A DNA stretch of 41,227 nt from NCBI GenBank assembly GCA_024636955.1, contig JAGXGB010000082.1:1-41227 (forward strand), given 5' to 3'. This stretch comes from Bacteroidales bacterium (lineage in GTDB: Bacteria > Bacteroidota > Bacteroidia > Bacteroidales > Lentimicrobiaceae). A program made the position numbers and the translations under genes. Shown here piece by piece: positions 1 through 8,606 of the stretch; within the stretch, counting starts at the first letter, position 1, and each line of letters opens with the position of its first letter. The notes beneath the pieces are model-generated. The model was given only the letters and a program-made list of their open reading frames with translations. It ran no database searches and was not told the origin of the DNA.

Positions 1-48
1 ATAGCAATTATGTTTGCCCGATTTCCTTAACCTCTAATTGCTCAGAGG

Positions 49-56
49 TAACTTTG
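49..56 (+). promoter_or_regulatory. Candidate -7 promoter box TAACTTTG
   Basis: This matches the Bacteroidota -7 consensus TAnnTTTG. No plus-strand gene follows it; only a hairpin at 79-106 does. A short inverted repeat (ACCTCT at 30-35, AGAGGT at 44-49) lies just upstream. No clear -33 TTG is present at the usual distance, so this may be chance. Confidence 0.3.
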
Positions 57-78
57 TGTAGAGAACTTAGGGAAGAAG

Positions 79-106
79 AAAAGCAACCCCGTTAGAGGTT
101 GCTTTT
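79..106. terminator. Hairpin terminator, 10-bp stem
   Basis: AAAAGCAACC (79-88) and GGTTGCTTTT (97-106) form a perfect 10-bp stem with an 8-nt loop. The A-rich left arm and T-rich right arm allow it to work on both strands. It lies 39 bp beyond the stop of the minus-strand lipoprotein gene ending at 146, so it probably ends that operon. Confidence 0.7.
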
Positions 107-145
107 GTAGTTATTAAAAGTCCAGGATGAAATCCTGTGCCATTG

Positions 146-1831
146 TTATTTGGTATCAGATGTAAGCAACATTCTGCTAATTTCCCAGGTTCCTGCAACA
201 GAAGTTGTACTCATGTATTTGAAACCAACATGAATTGTTTGTCCTTCAAATGCTGACAGATCTATATCTCCACAGTCTACAAAAGACCAGTCGTTACCTG
301 CTGAACGTGTAAATCCTGTCATTTCTGTCCAGTCGGCATCATTAGGATCGCCTGAACCTGAATAGTTAGTTGATACGAATACTTTGGCTTCTTCATTTAT
401 GTTACCTCCGAAGTTCATTGCTTCACGGAATTTCATCGTAACACCTGTTTTTCCAGCAAGTGATATTGATGGTGATATCAACCAATCCTCATTTGCAAAT
501 TTACTGCCATCAACAAAGCCGGACATCACAACACAACCTCCATCAAACGAACCACCTGCCCATACCTGATCACCTAATACACTGTATTGACTGAAAGTGC
601 CAAGTGAATTATTGAACTCTTCAGTGAAGAAACCGGTTGCAGGTAATACTCCATTTCCATCGAGCCAATAACCTGATAAGTTTTTAACCCCCGGTACACT
701 AAAGTATGTATCAAGAGTTCCAAGAACCATAACTTCTTTTCCTTTGTTGTCTGCATTGGTAACAAGGTTGAGTGAATCACGGATAGCACCACCGGGTAAC
801 TGAACAGGGACACATTTTGCAAGGATTGTTTCGTCAGGTGAATCAGCAAGCAAAAGGTTTGAATTTGTTGTGTATGGTCCTGTAAAGTTTGGAACAAATA
901 CAGGATTAACTGTTTCATAAACACCTACTATAAATCCTTTTACCCAAACAGGAGTAGTACTTGAATTAATTCTTGCAGACTCAATATTATAAGGATCTTC
1001 AAAAGTACCATTGCCAGTAGCGGTAGGTAGAGGTATAGTATCACTAAAACCAGTAACATCAGTTAAATCCCTCAATGTGAGTTGCCAGGTTTCGCGATAT
1101 AGTGAGAGAATACCGGTTAATTTACCATAACCTTGGGGAATTTTATTGCTTGAGAAGTTTGAGTATTTACTTGACCTAACAACCAGGTCGCTGCCTGACT
1201 GATCAAATATCATACGATCTGTAGCATCCTTATCATCTGGTGCAAATAATTCACCGGGAGTTGCAAACATTACATTTTCAAAGGTAACAAGTCTGCTAAC
1301 AACCGGATTGGTCTTATCAGTTTCGCCAAGATCAGAAATCGTTAATACCTGAGGAACCGGCTTTTCCCCTGCTAAACTATCACGGAAAATATGGCTTGGT
1401 ACCATAACTGCAGGCATGCGTCCTATGCCACCATTGTAAATGTATCCTAACTGGATGAGATTGTTATAATCACCAACATAAAGACCTTTACATTTAATGT
1501 AAACTCTTTGCCCAACTTTGTATTCATTCGCCAGGTTGGTCTGATCAATGGCTAGTTCAAGTGCGCCCGTTTCATCCTGGATGATCATTTTCTTATATAG
1601 ATTACCGCTTTCATCGTTGGCTGTTACTATTCCGGTAATAACTACATCGTCAGTTATCTCCTTTAAAGCGGAATAGGATTCCCTGAATTCCTGAATGGTA
1701 GTGGTTGCTTCAAAATCAACTGTTGGTATGTTGATTGGTGGTTCATCAAATTCGCCTTTTACACAACTTGTGAGGAAAGCTGATGAGATAGCCATTAAAA
1801 GAACCGGAATTAAAAATTTGATATTTTTCAT
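146..1831 (-). CDS. DUF5689/DUF6359 OB-fold-like lipoprotein with choice-of-anchor J domain
   Basis: A 561-aa outer-membrane lipoprotein. The signal peptide ends in lipobox LTSC with Cys23; the acid-rich residues after it (KGEFDE) fit a Bacteroidota surface-export signal. Residues about 40-260 resemble DUF5689, whose core (VVITGIVTANDESGNLY...IIQDETGALEL) looks like an OB fold. Residues about 272-395 resemble DUF6359 (GNGTFEDPYNIESAR, WVKGFIVG). Residues about 400-560 form a choice-of-anchor J jelly-roll domain (EEFNNSLG, EDWLISPSISL). It follows the TonB-dependent receptor gene by 24 bp in the same direction, so it is probably the receptor's surface partner, analogous to SusD paired with SusC. 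Ligand binding is inferred; OB folds often bind nucleic acids or sugars. Domain names are by recall of family motifs. Confidence 0.85.
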   Translation of the reverse strand: MKNIKFLIPVLLMAISSAFLTSCVKGEFDEPPINIPTVDFEATTTIQEFRESYSALKEITDDVVITGIVTANDESGNLYKKMIIQDETGALELAIDQTNLANEYKVGQRVYIKCKGLYVGDYNNLIQLGYIYNGGIGRMPAVMVPSHIFRDSLAGEKPVPQVLTISDLGETDKTNPVVSRLVTFENVMFATPGELFAPDDKDATDRMIFDQSGSDLVVRSSKYSNFSSNKIPQGYGKLTGILSLYRETWQLTLRDLTDVTGFSDTIPLPTATGNGTFEDPYNIESARINSSTTPVWVKGFIVGVYETVNPVFVPNFTGPYTTNSNLLLADSPDETILAKCVPVQLPGGAIRDSLNLVTNADNKGKEVMVLGTLDTYFSVPGVKNLSGYWLDGNGVLPATGFFTEEFNNSLGTFSQYSVLGDQVWAGGSFDGGCVVMSGFVDGSKFANEDWLISPSISLAGKTGVTMKFREAMNFGGNINEEAKVFVSTNYSGSGDPNDADWTEMTGFTRSAGNDWSFVDCGDIDLSAFEGQTIHVGFKYMSTTSVAGTWEISRMLLTSDTK

Positions 1832-1855
1832 GAGTCTTATTTCTTTACTAGTTAA

Positions 1856-4567
1856 TTAAAAACGGAAACCAAGGTTAAGGAAGTAGGTTCTTCCATATGC
1901 ATAATAGTATTTCGGGGGAAATTTGCCAATATTCTGATCTACAAAATCAAACCTGTTCTGCTCATATCCACCTGTTATTATCTCTGTATTATTCAGGATA
2001 TTGCTTACACTAAAGTTCAGATTAAGGAAATACTTACCTTCTATGCGGTATGATTTTCCAATAGAGGCATTGACTGTATAACCACTTGGCAATTTTTCCT
2101 GACGGGTTATAATGCCAATCAATGGATCACCTTCACCAAGGTTTTCAATGGCTGTTGATGTTCTGCGTTCAGGGTTAAAGTCAAGGTATATATTATCATA
2201 ATAGTTAACACTTGCCTCTAAAAATAAATAGCCCGGACCAGCATACTTAAGGCCTAAAGTACCTGCTGTTTGTGGTGTTCCCGGAACATAGAAATACTTA
2301 TTGTAGATGTTCTGTGTTGTGTCTGGACGTGAACCGTTATCGAAGGATGTAATGGCCTTTGGTCGGTTTGTGTACCTGTAATTGCCAAGGTTACCTGCTG
2401 CAATGACTGAAAATGCTGAATTGAGCTTAACTTCTGCACCAGCTTCTATTCCCTGGTGTGTTTTATTTATGCCAAACATAACATAATTCACGAAAGTGAG
2501 ATAGTCATCATGGTAGAATGCCGTGATCTCAGTTTGGTCAGTGAATGTTGTATTATATGCTGTAATACGAGCTTTAACCATAGGAGCACGCAAATGATAG
2601 CTTAATTCACCACTGAATATAGTTTCGCTCTTTAATCCCGGTGCAACTGTGTGCCTTGTACGTGAGCTGATAAATGAGTGACGCATGTAAGGTGCACGTG
2701 TCATGTAAGCAATGTTCGCCTCAATGAAGTGGCGGCCTGTAATTTTATAAGTACCACCTGCCTTAAGGGCATAATCGAGGAAGTTGTTTTTCTCTGAGAC
2801 GCCTAATGAGTTTTCAGGATACCTGCCATTTTGCATAAACCCTTCGCGCCAGAATGAGGTATAAGTTAACTGAGCACCACCGTAATAATCAAATTTCCGG
2901 GTAGTGAACTTGGCAAGTGCCCATGCATTTCCGTTATTCTGGTGAAGTTTATAATCATAACCAAACTTATCACCAATGTTTATTACCCTATTAGGGTTAT
3001 TCAGATCGTTTTGTATGGTTGTATCATTTCCCGGGAAGTCGCGTTCAGCAAACTGGTCAATATCAACCCAGTATTCACCGCCAAGTAAGTCTTCAAGGGT
3101 TTTGTAATAACTTCCTGTATGTGAGGATAACTCAAAACCACCGCTTAACTGAGCCTTATCATTCACATCATGGTTAATGAATGAAGATAGGTTTATCTGC
3201 GATTGGTCATTATGTCGGTTTTCAATAATATAGTGGGCTTGTTTGCCTTCCTGATTCGCCAGATAATTCACCTGATAGAGTCTATCCCAATTGATCTGAC
3301 TAACCGAAGGGTCATTCTGCCAGTTTTGAGTCATAGTAGAAGCAATAATTGGATCATAATCGCTTACCGGGAAATAGCTTGGCAGGTAACGATAGTAATC
3401 AGGACGTGGGTCAGATGCTTTATACCAGTTAAGTGAACTTGTTGAAGTTTCACCAAACAGGTATGAAGCAGTGGTGGTAATCCGGGTTGCTTCATTCAGT
3501 TTCCAATAGTGGTTAAGTACCATCAGTGGCTGATTCATTCTACGAATTCTTGCATTCCGTTTTTCTCCATTCTGGTATCCCCAGTTTGGATTATAGTAAT
3601 TATTATCAACAAGGTCATACACTTCCTGAGTTGAACCTCCCTGCATTCCTCTTTGTACAGGAGCTGCAAGTGCTGTGAAAGCGATGCTGTGATTGTCGCT
3701 TAACTTCTTTTCCAATCCAAGAAACCAGCCATAAGCATCATAAAATGTGCCTTCAACGAATCCTTCATTACCCCATCGTTTTGATGCACTTAGAGTAACA
3801 GCCCAGTTGTTGTCCATCAAACCGGTTGAATGTGTGAGCATTAACCTGTTGGTATAACTACGGTTGGTTGAGCTATAGGTTAGTTTTGTTTGAGCCCTTT
3901 GTTGCGATGCGCGGGTAATTATGTTAGTTACGCTTCCAATGTTTCCAAATGAAAAGTTTGATGGGGAAATACCATTAACTGTCACTTTATTCCTGGTGGC
4001 ATCATTCAAACCTCCCCATAAAGCCCATAAAGTACGCCCTGTTTCAGCATCATTGATCTGGCTATTGGCAATATAAGTGCTATTCAGGTCGGCATCATAA
4101 CCTCTCATCCTGAAGTATGCAGCACTAAAAGAGTACGAAGCAGCTGAAACAAATACATCATTTGATGAACTCAAAAGGCCTGAAATGTTCTGAGCCCTTG
4201 AATCATCATCAGATTCAAAGGAAGCAAGACTAATTTCGGCAAGTCCTGAACTTAGATCAGAGCCCGGGGCAGCTTTGAGCTTAATGGTTCCAAGGTTTAC
4301 TGTTTCCTGAACTTTGATTTGCAAGGTATGATCTTCATATCCGTTTAATGAAAAATCAATCATACCTTCACCGATGGTGATGCCCTGAAGTTCAAATGAA
4401 CCATCAGTGCGACTGGTGGTTTGCTGGGTGCCTATTCGCACCGTTACTGCAGGTAGAGGATTTCCTTTATCAGCATCTGTTACTATTCCCAAAACGGTTC
4501 CCGTTTGAGCATATAATACAGTTGCTGGAAGCATAACCAGCAGTAACAAAATAATCCGTTTGATCAT
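1856..4567 (-). CDS. TonB-dependent receptor with carboxypeptidase-regulatory-like domain
   Basis: A 903-aa outer-membrane active transporter. It has a signal peptide (MIKRIILLLLVMLPATVLYAQ), a carboxypeptidase-regulatory-like beta-sandwich at about 24-100 (GTVLGIVTDADKGNPLPAVTV), a plug region at about 120-230 and a beta-barrel to the end. It finishes in the aromatic outer-membrane signature LGFRF. TonB energy drives import of a ligand too large for porins. It is the first gene of a two-gene minus-strand unit with the OB-fold-like lipoprotein, and it diverges from a secreted nuclease-like gene at 4740. It is not a typical SusC: no SusD is present and the length is shorter than many SusC proteins. 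Substrate is unknown; nucleic acid or nucleotide is my inference from the neighbours. Confidence 0.9.
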   Translation of the reverse strand: MIKRIILLLLVMLPATVLYAQTGTVLGIVTDADKGNPLPAVTVRIGTQQTTSRTDGSFELQGITIGEGMIDFSLNGYEDHTLQIKVQETVNLGTIKLKAAPGSDLSSGLAEISLASFESDDDSRAQNISGLLSSSNDVFVSAASYSFSAAYFRMRGYDADLNSTYIANSQINDAETGRTLWALWGGLNDATRNKVTVNGISPSNFSFGNIGSVTNIITRASQQRAQTKLTYSSTNRSYTNRLMLTHSTGLMDNNWAVTLSASKRWGNEGFVEGTFYDAYGWFLGLEKKLSDNHSIAFTALAAPVQRGMQGGSTQEVYDLVDNNYYNPNWGYQNGEKRNARIRRMNQPLMVLNHYWKLNEATRITTTASYLFGETSTSSLNWYKASDPRPDYYRYLPSYFPVSDYDPIIASTMTQNWQNDPSVSQINWDRLYQVNYLANQEGKQAHYIIENRHNDQSQINLSSFINHDVNDKAQLSGGFELSSHTGSYYKTLEDLLGGEYWVDIDQFAERDFPGNDTTIQNDLNNPNRVINIGDKFGYDYKLHQNNGNAWALAKFTTRKFDYYGGAQLTYTSFWREGFMQNGRYPENSLGVSEKNNFLDYALKAGGTYKITGRHFIEANIAYMTRAPYMRHSFISSRTRHTVAPGLKSETIFSGELSYHLRAPMVKARITAYNTTFTDQTEITAFYHDDYLTFVNYVMFGINKTHQGIEAGAEVKLNSAFSVIAAGNLGNYRYTNRPKAITSFDNGSRPDTTQNIYNKYFYVPGTPQTAGTLGLKYAGPGYLFLEASVNYYDNIYLDFNPERRTSTAIENLGEGDPLIGIITRQEKLPSGYTVNASIGKSYRIEGKYFLNLNFSVSNILNNTEIITGGYEQNRFDFVDQNIGKFPPKYYYAYGRTYFLNLGFRF

Positions 4568-4687
4568 GAATGGTTTGTTAGGAGTATAAATATCTATAAA
4601 TTACTTTATTTTAACATTACTTTTGTGTGTGCAAAGGAAGCAATTTTATGCCTTCACTCTGCAATGCAATACTAATATTTAATCACT

Positions 4688-4695
4688 TATATTTG
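4688..4695 (+). promoter_or_regulatory. -7 box TATATTTG for the nuclease gene
   Basis: A perfect TAnnTTTG match, giving a predicted start near 4701 and a leader of about 40 nt before ATG 4740. The palindrome ATTTGCATGCAAAT (4691-4704) overlaps it. Confidence 0.55.
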
Positions 4696-4704
4696 CATGC
4701 AAAT
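4691..4704. promoter_or_regulatory. 14-bp perfect palindrome over a predicted promoter
   Basis: ATTTGCATGCAAAT is fully self-complementary. It overlaps the predicted -7 box and transcription start of the nuclease gene in the 172-bp divergent spacer shared with the receptor operon. It is placed as an operator would be, but no known regulator is matched. Confidence 0.35.
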
Positions 4705-4739
4705 TTCTATAAATTAATGCTTTAATCCTACTTTTTTCT

Positions 4740-5783
4740 ATGAAACCCAATATGCAATTCATTAAAGTCTTTTTTATTTCAGTTTCCTTGTCGTTTATGT
4801 TCACTAACTGTGCTTCTGCTCAGGAGAAAACCAAAGCGGCATGCATAGCCTTTTATAATATCGAGAATTTGTTTGACACTATTGATGATCCATATAAAAA
4901 TGACGCTGAATTCCTGCCTAATGGAATGAACCAATGGACATCAGTGCGATATAATCGTAAGTTGGAGAACATGGCTTATGTTATTAATCAAATCGGAGGA
5001 GAGATTCTCAAAGGCGGACCAACCATTCTTGGCTTGTCAGAAATTGAAAACCGAACTGTAATTGAAGATCTCATAAATACACCTCCTTTAAAAGGATTGG
5101 GATATGATATAGTACACTTTGATTCACCTGATAAGCGAGGAGTTGATGTAGGTTTAATATACAAGAAGGCGGCGTTTCAGGTTACGAACAGTACATCAAA
5201 CCGCCTAACCATGCCGGGTAAAACAGATTGGTATACACGCGACCAGTTGGTTGTTAGTGGGTTACTTGATGGAGAAATGATTCATATTATCGTTAATCAC
5301 TGGCCATCAAGGGCAGCTGGTTCAGAATACAGGGAAGCAGCAGCAGCTCTCTCATTGAGGCTTAGTGATTCACTCCGTAAGATAGATCCCAATGCTAAGA
5401 TCTTTATAATGGGCGATTTGAATGATGACCCAACCGATCCAAGTGTTTATAAGGTGCTAGGTGCCAGAAGCAAAGAGAAGGAAGTAAAAAGCGATGGACT
5501 TTATAACCCGATGTTTAAACTCCACCAGCAGGGTATTGGGTCTCTTGCTTACCGTGATGCCTGGAATCTTTTTGACCAGATCATTGTCTCCTATCCGCTA
5601 ATTAGTAAAGAAGATAATGGCTGGAAATACTATAAGGCAGGTGTCTTTAACCAGAAATTCATGCTTCAAAAGGATGGTCCTTATGCCGGATATCCTTTCC
5701 GCACATTTGCCGGCGGCGCCTATGCGGGGGGTTATAGTGATCACTTCCCCACATACGTATTTGTTGTAAAAAAACACAAATAG
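4740..5783 (+). CDS. Secreted endonuclease/exonuclease/phosphatase (EEP) family protein
   Basis: A 347-aa exported metal-dependent phosphodiesterase of the DNase I-like fold. EEP motifs appear in order: FYNIENLFD near the N-terminus, the metal-ligand Glu in GLSEIENR, IVNHWPSR, IMGDLNDDP, LFDQIIV and the C-terminal SDHFP. The N-terminal hydrophobic segment is followed by ASAQ, a good signal peptidase I site; the nearby NC is a poor lipobox. An alternative start is the ATG at 4752 (MQFIKVF). The family includes nucleases and phosphatases. Because the gene diverges from a TonB receptor and OB-fold-like lipoprotein, cutting of extracellular DNA or RNA is the favoured role (inference). Confidence 0.85.
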   Translation: MKPNMQFIKVFFISVSLSFMFTNCASAQEKTKAACIAFYNIENLFDTIDDPYKNDAEFLPNGMNQWTSVRYNRKLENMAYVINQIGGEILKGGPTILGLSEIENRTVIEDLINTPPLKGLGYDIVHFDSPDKRGVDVGLIYKKAAFQVTNSTSNRLTMPGKTDWYTRDQLVVSGLLDGEMIHIIVNHWPSRAAGSEYREAAAALSLRLSDSLRKIDPNAKIFIMGDLNDDPTDPSVYKVLGARSKEKEVKSDGLYNPMFKLHQQGIGSLAYRDAWNLFDQIIVSYPLISKEDNGWKYYKAGVFNQKFMLQKDGPYAGYPFRTFAGGAYAGGYSDHFPTYVFVVKKHK

Positions 5784-5843
5784 CAGTTATATTATTTTTG
5801 TTACATTTTTTTTCATAATTTCGCTCCTTCAACGCCAGAGCAA

Positions 5844-6569
5844 GTGAAGGAAAATCTTGTTGTCATCCCGACATTCAATGAAAAGGAGAATATTGAGCGA
5901 ATAATCCGTAAGGTGTTCTCTCTTGAGAAAGAGTTTGATGTGCTTATTGTAGAGGATAACTCTCCCGATGGTACAGCAGCTATCGTAAAAAGGCTGATCA
6001 CACAGTTCCCTAACAGGTTGTTTATCGAAGAACGTAAAGGCAAACTTGGCCTTGGCACTGCTTATATCCATGGTTTTAAGTGGGCTCTTGAGCGTGAGTA
6101 CCGCTACATATTTGAAATGGATGCCGACTTTTCCCACAATCCTGAGGACCTTCCACGCTTACATCATGCTTGCGATGTTTTAGGTGCTGATGTAGCCATT
6201 GGTTCAAGATATATAAAGGGTGTTAATGTTGTAAACTGGCCTATGGGTAGAGTACTTATGAGCTATTTTGCGTCATCTTATGTGAGGATGATAACCCGTA
6301 TGAAGATCATGGATACTACTGCAGGTTTCAAGTGCTATCACCGATCTTTACTTCAGGCTATAGATTTTGAAAAGATAAAATTTACCGGCTATGCTTTCCA
6401 GATTGAAATGAAATACACTGCATGGAAGTTAGGCTATAAGATAATTGAGGTGCCTATTATATTTACTGACCGCACTGAAGGTGAATCAAAAATGAGCAGA
6501 GGCATATTCCGCGAAGCTATACTTGGTGTTATTCAACTCAGGTTCAAGAGAATCAGAGCCAGGAAATAA
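5844..6569 (+). CDS. Polyprenol monophosphomannose synthase (GT2, DPM1-like)
   Basis: A 241-aa family 2 glycosyltransferase that transfers mannose (or a related hexose) from GDP-mannose to polyprenyl phosphate on the cytoplasmic membrane face. The N-terminus LVVIPTFNEKENIERII, the nucleotide-binding DNSPDGTA and the metal-binding EMDADFSHNPEDLP are diagnostic. There is no membrane-anchor extension, so this is the catalytic-only form. The start is GTG at 5844; the family N-terminus begins right there and no upstream ATG fits. A near-consensus -7 box TAATTTCG lies at 5817-5824. The last 28 bases, stop included, are repeated directly after the gene. Dihydroorotase follows, an association often seen in Bacteroidota. 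Confidence 0.88.
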   Translation: MKENLVVIPTFNEKENIERIIRKVFSLEKEFDVLIVEDNSPDGTAAIVKRLITQFPNRLFIEERKGKLGLGTAYIHGFKWALEREYRYIFEMDADFSHNPEDLPRLHHACDVLGADVAIGSRYIKGVNVVNWPMGRVLMSYFASSYVRMITRMKIMDTTAGFKCYHRSLLQAIDFEKIKFTGYAFQIEMKYTAWKLGYKIIEVPIIFTDRTEGESKMSRGIFREAILGVIQLRFKRIRARK

Positions 6570-6602
6570 CTCCTGTTCAAGAGAATCAGAGCCAGAAAAT
6601 AA
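6542..6602 (+). repeat. Tandem duplication of the mannosyltransferase 3' end
   Basis: Bases 6542-6569, encoding FKRIRARK plus stop, recur at 6575-6602 with 27 of 28 identical. The period is 33 bp, so the second copy stays in frame and ends in a second TAA. Confidence 0.95.
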
Positions 6603-6658
6603 TACCGGTATTTCATCCTTTTCTCATCCCCGTTTACTAACTACTACCGTGTAAGCAT

Positions 6659-6666
6659 TATCTTTG
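6659..6666 (+). promoter_or_regulatory. -7 box TATCTTTG for dihydroorotase
   Basis: A perfect TAnnTTTG match 27 bp before ATG 6694. Its existence argues against translation from the TTG at 6664, which lies inside the box. Confidence 0.6.
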
Positions 6667-6693
6667 TATAGTATTATACCTATCTTATGGCTT

Positions 6694-8046
6694 ATGCTCA
6701 AAAAATTCTTTATATCAGGCGCAACAATTGTTAATGAAGGCAAAAGCTATGTTGGCAGTGTACTAATCGATAACGGTTTTATTGCTGACATATATGAAGG
6801 CATAACAGAATCGCCTGGAGATGCAATTGTTATTGACGGTTCAGGACGCTATCTTATTCCTGGAGTGATTGATGATCAGGTGCATTTTCGTGATCCCGGA
6901 CTTACACATAAAGGAGACCTATATACTGAAAGCCTCGCAGCAGTTGCAGGAGGCGTAACTTCCTTCATGGATATGCCCAATACAGTTCCCAATACCCTGA
7001 CTCAGGAATTACTGGAAGAAAAGTACAGTGCTGCTGCTTCAAAATCATTGGCCAATTACTCATTTTATATGGGCGTGTCAAATGATAACCTCGCTGAAGT
7101 TCTTAAAACCGACAGGTCAAAAGTATGCGGGGTTAAAGTTTTCCTCGGTGCTTCAACCGGTAATATGCTGGTTGATAATGTGATGACACTTGAAAGTCTT
7201 TTTAAGCAGTCAAAGAGCCTGATTGCTGTGCATTGTGAAGATGAGCCTGTAATACGGGAGAATCTGCAGTATTTCATACAGCAATACGGAGATGATATTC
7301 CGCCACAGGTGCACCCGCTCATCAGAAGCCGAGAAGCATGTTTAAAATCTTCTTCCTTGGCTGTTGAACTGGCACGAAAGTATAATACACGCTTGCATGT
7401 TCTGCACTTGTCAACTGCTGATGAGATGGATCTTTTTTCTACTGAACCTTCTACATCAAAGAAGCGAATAACTGCGGAGGTCTGTGTTCATCACCTTTGG
7501 TTTTCTGATGATGATTATACAGCACTGGGCAATAATATTAAATGGAATCCTGCCATTAAAACTGATGCTGATCGCTCAGCTTTAATGCAGGCATTGCATG
7601 ATAACAGGATTGATGTGATAGCAACTGACCATGCACCTCACACATCTGATGAAAAGCAAAATCCTTACTTAAGTTGCCCCTCAGGTGGTCCACTGGTTCA
7701 ACATTCACTTGTTGCCATGTTGGAGAAGGTTAACAATCATGAAATAAGTTTGGAACTGGTAGTTGATAAAATGTGCCATGCCCCTGCACGCATCTTTGGT
7801 GTTGACCGTCGCGGTTTTATACGCACAGGATATCATGCCGACCTGGTACTTATTGATCCTGATCAGCCATGGGAGGTTAATAAGGATAATATACTTTATA
7901 AATGCGAATGGTCGCCATTTGAAGGTGTAACATTCCGGTCAAAGATCACGCACACATTTGTAGGTGGGCATCTGGCCTGGAATAATGGTGTATTTGATGA
8001 ATCACATAAAGGATCACGCCTGCTTTTTAACCATGATGATGAATAA
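6694..8046 (+). CDS. pyrC: Dihydroorotase (type I-like)
   Basis: A 450-aa amidohydrolase that cyclises carbamoyl aspartate to dihydroorotate, step three of pyrimidine synthesis. Start chosen at ATG 6694 (MLKKFFISGATIVNEG), because the frame upstream only opens with a TTG inside the promoter box. Metal-site motifs: IDDQVHFRDPG (60-69), the bridging-Lys segment GVKVFLGASTGNM, VHCEDE, HVLHLSTADE and the catalytic Asp in DVIATDHAPHT. The canonical first His of the HxH pair is Gln62 (codon 6877-6879), with His64 kept. From memory this is common in Bacteroidota dihydroorotases. A lipoprotein gene follows 19 bp later, probably co-transcribed. Confidence 0.92.
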   Translation: MLKKFFISGATIVNEGKSYVGSVLIDNGFIADIYEGITESPGDAIVIDGSGRYLIPGVIDDQVHFRDPGLTHKGDLYTESLAAVAGGVTSFMDMPNTVPNTLTQELLEEKYSAAASKSLANYSFYMGVSNDNLAEVLKTDRSKVCGVKVFLGASTGNMLVDNVMTLESLFKQSKSLIAVHCEDEPVIRENLQYFIQQYGDDIPPQVHPLIRSREACLKSSSLAVELARKYNTRLHVLHLSTADEMDLFSTEPSTSKKRITAEVCVHHLWFSDDDYTALGNNIKWNPAIKTDADRSALMQALHDNRIDVIATDHAPHTSDEKQNPYLSCPSGGPLVQHSLVAMLEKVNNHEISLELVVDKMCHAPARIFGVDRRGFIRTGYHADLVLIDPDQPWEVNKDNILYKCEWSPFEGVTFRSKITHTFVGGHLAWNNGVFDESHKGSRLLFNHDDE

Positions 8047-8065
8047 ATCAAATTATATTGACAAT

Positions 8066-8488
8066 ATGCAAAAGATCATAATCCTGCTAGTATCAGTTGT
8101 TTTCACGCTGGCATGTAATAGAGATACCATTGAAAGAGAAACCTACGATGGTGGGCAGGTAAAGCAGGAAAAAACCTACAAATCAGTTAATGGTGAAAAA
8201 GAGCTGCTAAAGGAAGTGCATTATCACAAAAATGGGCAAAAATACATTGAGGGAAACTATAAGGATAATAAGCGTGATGGTTATTGGGTTTCATGGTATG
8301 ATAACGGACAACTTTGGAGCGAAGGTGAATTTAAAGATGGATTAAGCAACGGAAAGCGCACTGTATTTCACAAAAATGGTACACTTTATTACGAGGGTTA
8401 TTTCACAATGGGTGAACGTACAGGTACCTGGAAGTTTTACAACGAAGCAGGTGAGCTTACATCAGAAACTAATTATGATGAACAATGA
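8066..8488 (+). CDS. MORN/YwqK-like repeat lipoprotein
   Basis: A 140-aa predicted lipoprotein. ATG 8066 gives MQKIIILLVSVVFTLAC with Cys17 as the lipidated residue; a longer frame from 7964 would lose the signal peptide. The body holds three to four repeats of the form (W/F)YxNGxLxxEGxYKDGxxxGxW (HKNGQKYIEGNYKDNKRDG, YDNGQLWSEGEFKDG, HKNGTLYYEGYF). Such MORN-like repeats are often labelled YwqK-family antitoxin, but no toxin partner is nearby. Role unknown; these repeats usually mediate lipid or protein contacts. Confidence 0.8.
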   Translation: MQKIIILLVSVVFTLACNRDTIERETYDGGQVKQEKTYKSVNGEKELLKEVHYHKNGQKYIEGNYKDNKRDGYWVSWYDNGQLWSEGEFKDGLSNGKRTVFHKNGTLYYEGYFTMGERTGTWKFYNEAGELTSETNYDEQ

Positions 8489-8546
8489 AAACAGCAATCA
8501 TTTGCACAACACACCATGGCATCTGTATTGTAACTCATTTATAGTT

Positions 8547-8580
8547 ATATCAACCTACCACCAGAGTAGTAGGTTGATAT
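8547..8580. terminator. Hairpin between convergent genes
   Basis: ATATCAACCTAC (8547-8558) pairs with GTAGGTTGATAT (8569-8580), a perfect 12-bp stem with a 10-nt loop. It lies between two convergent stops (8488 and 8607). A strong T-run is lacking, but position and symmetry fit a bidirectional terminator. Confidence 0.65.
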
Positions 8581-8606
8581 TATACAATACATCTTTTCTC
8601 CGTGCT

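Noticed and set aside
7964-8065. Longer start for the YwqK-like lipoprotein
   Set aside because: It would overlap dihydroorotase and bury the signal peptide and lipobox that begin at ATG 8066.
8066-8488. YwqK-like gene as antitoxin of a toxin-antitoxin pair
   Set aside because: It is a lipoprotein with MORN-like repeats and no toxin gene is adjacent; the database label does not fit.
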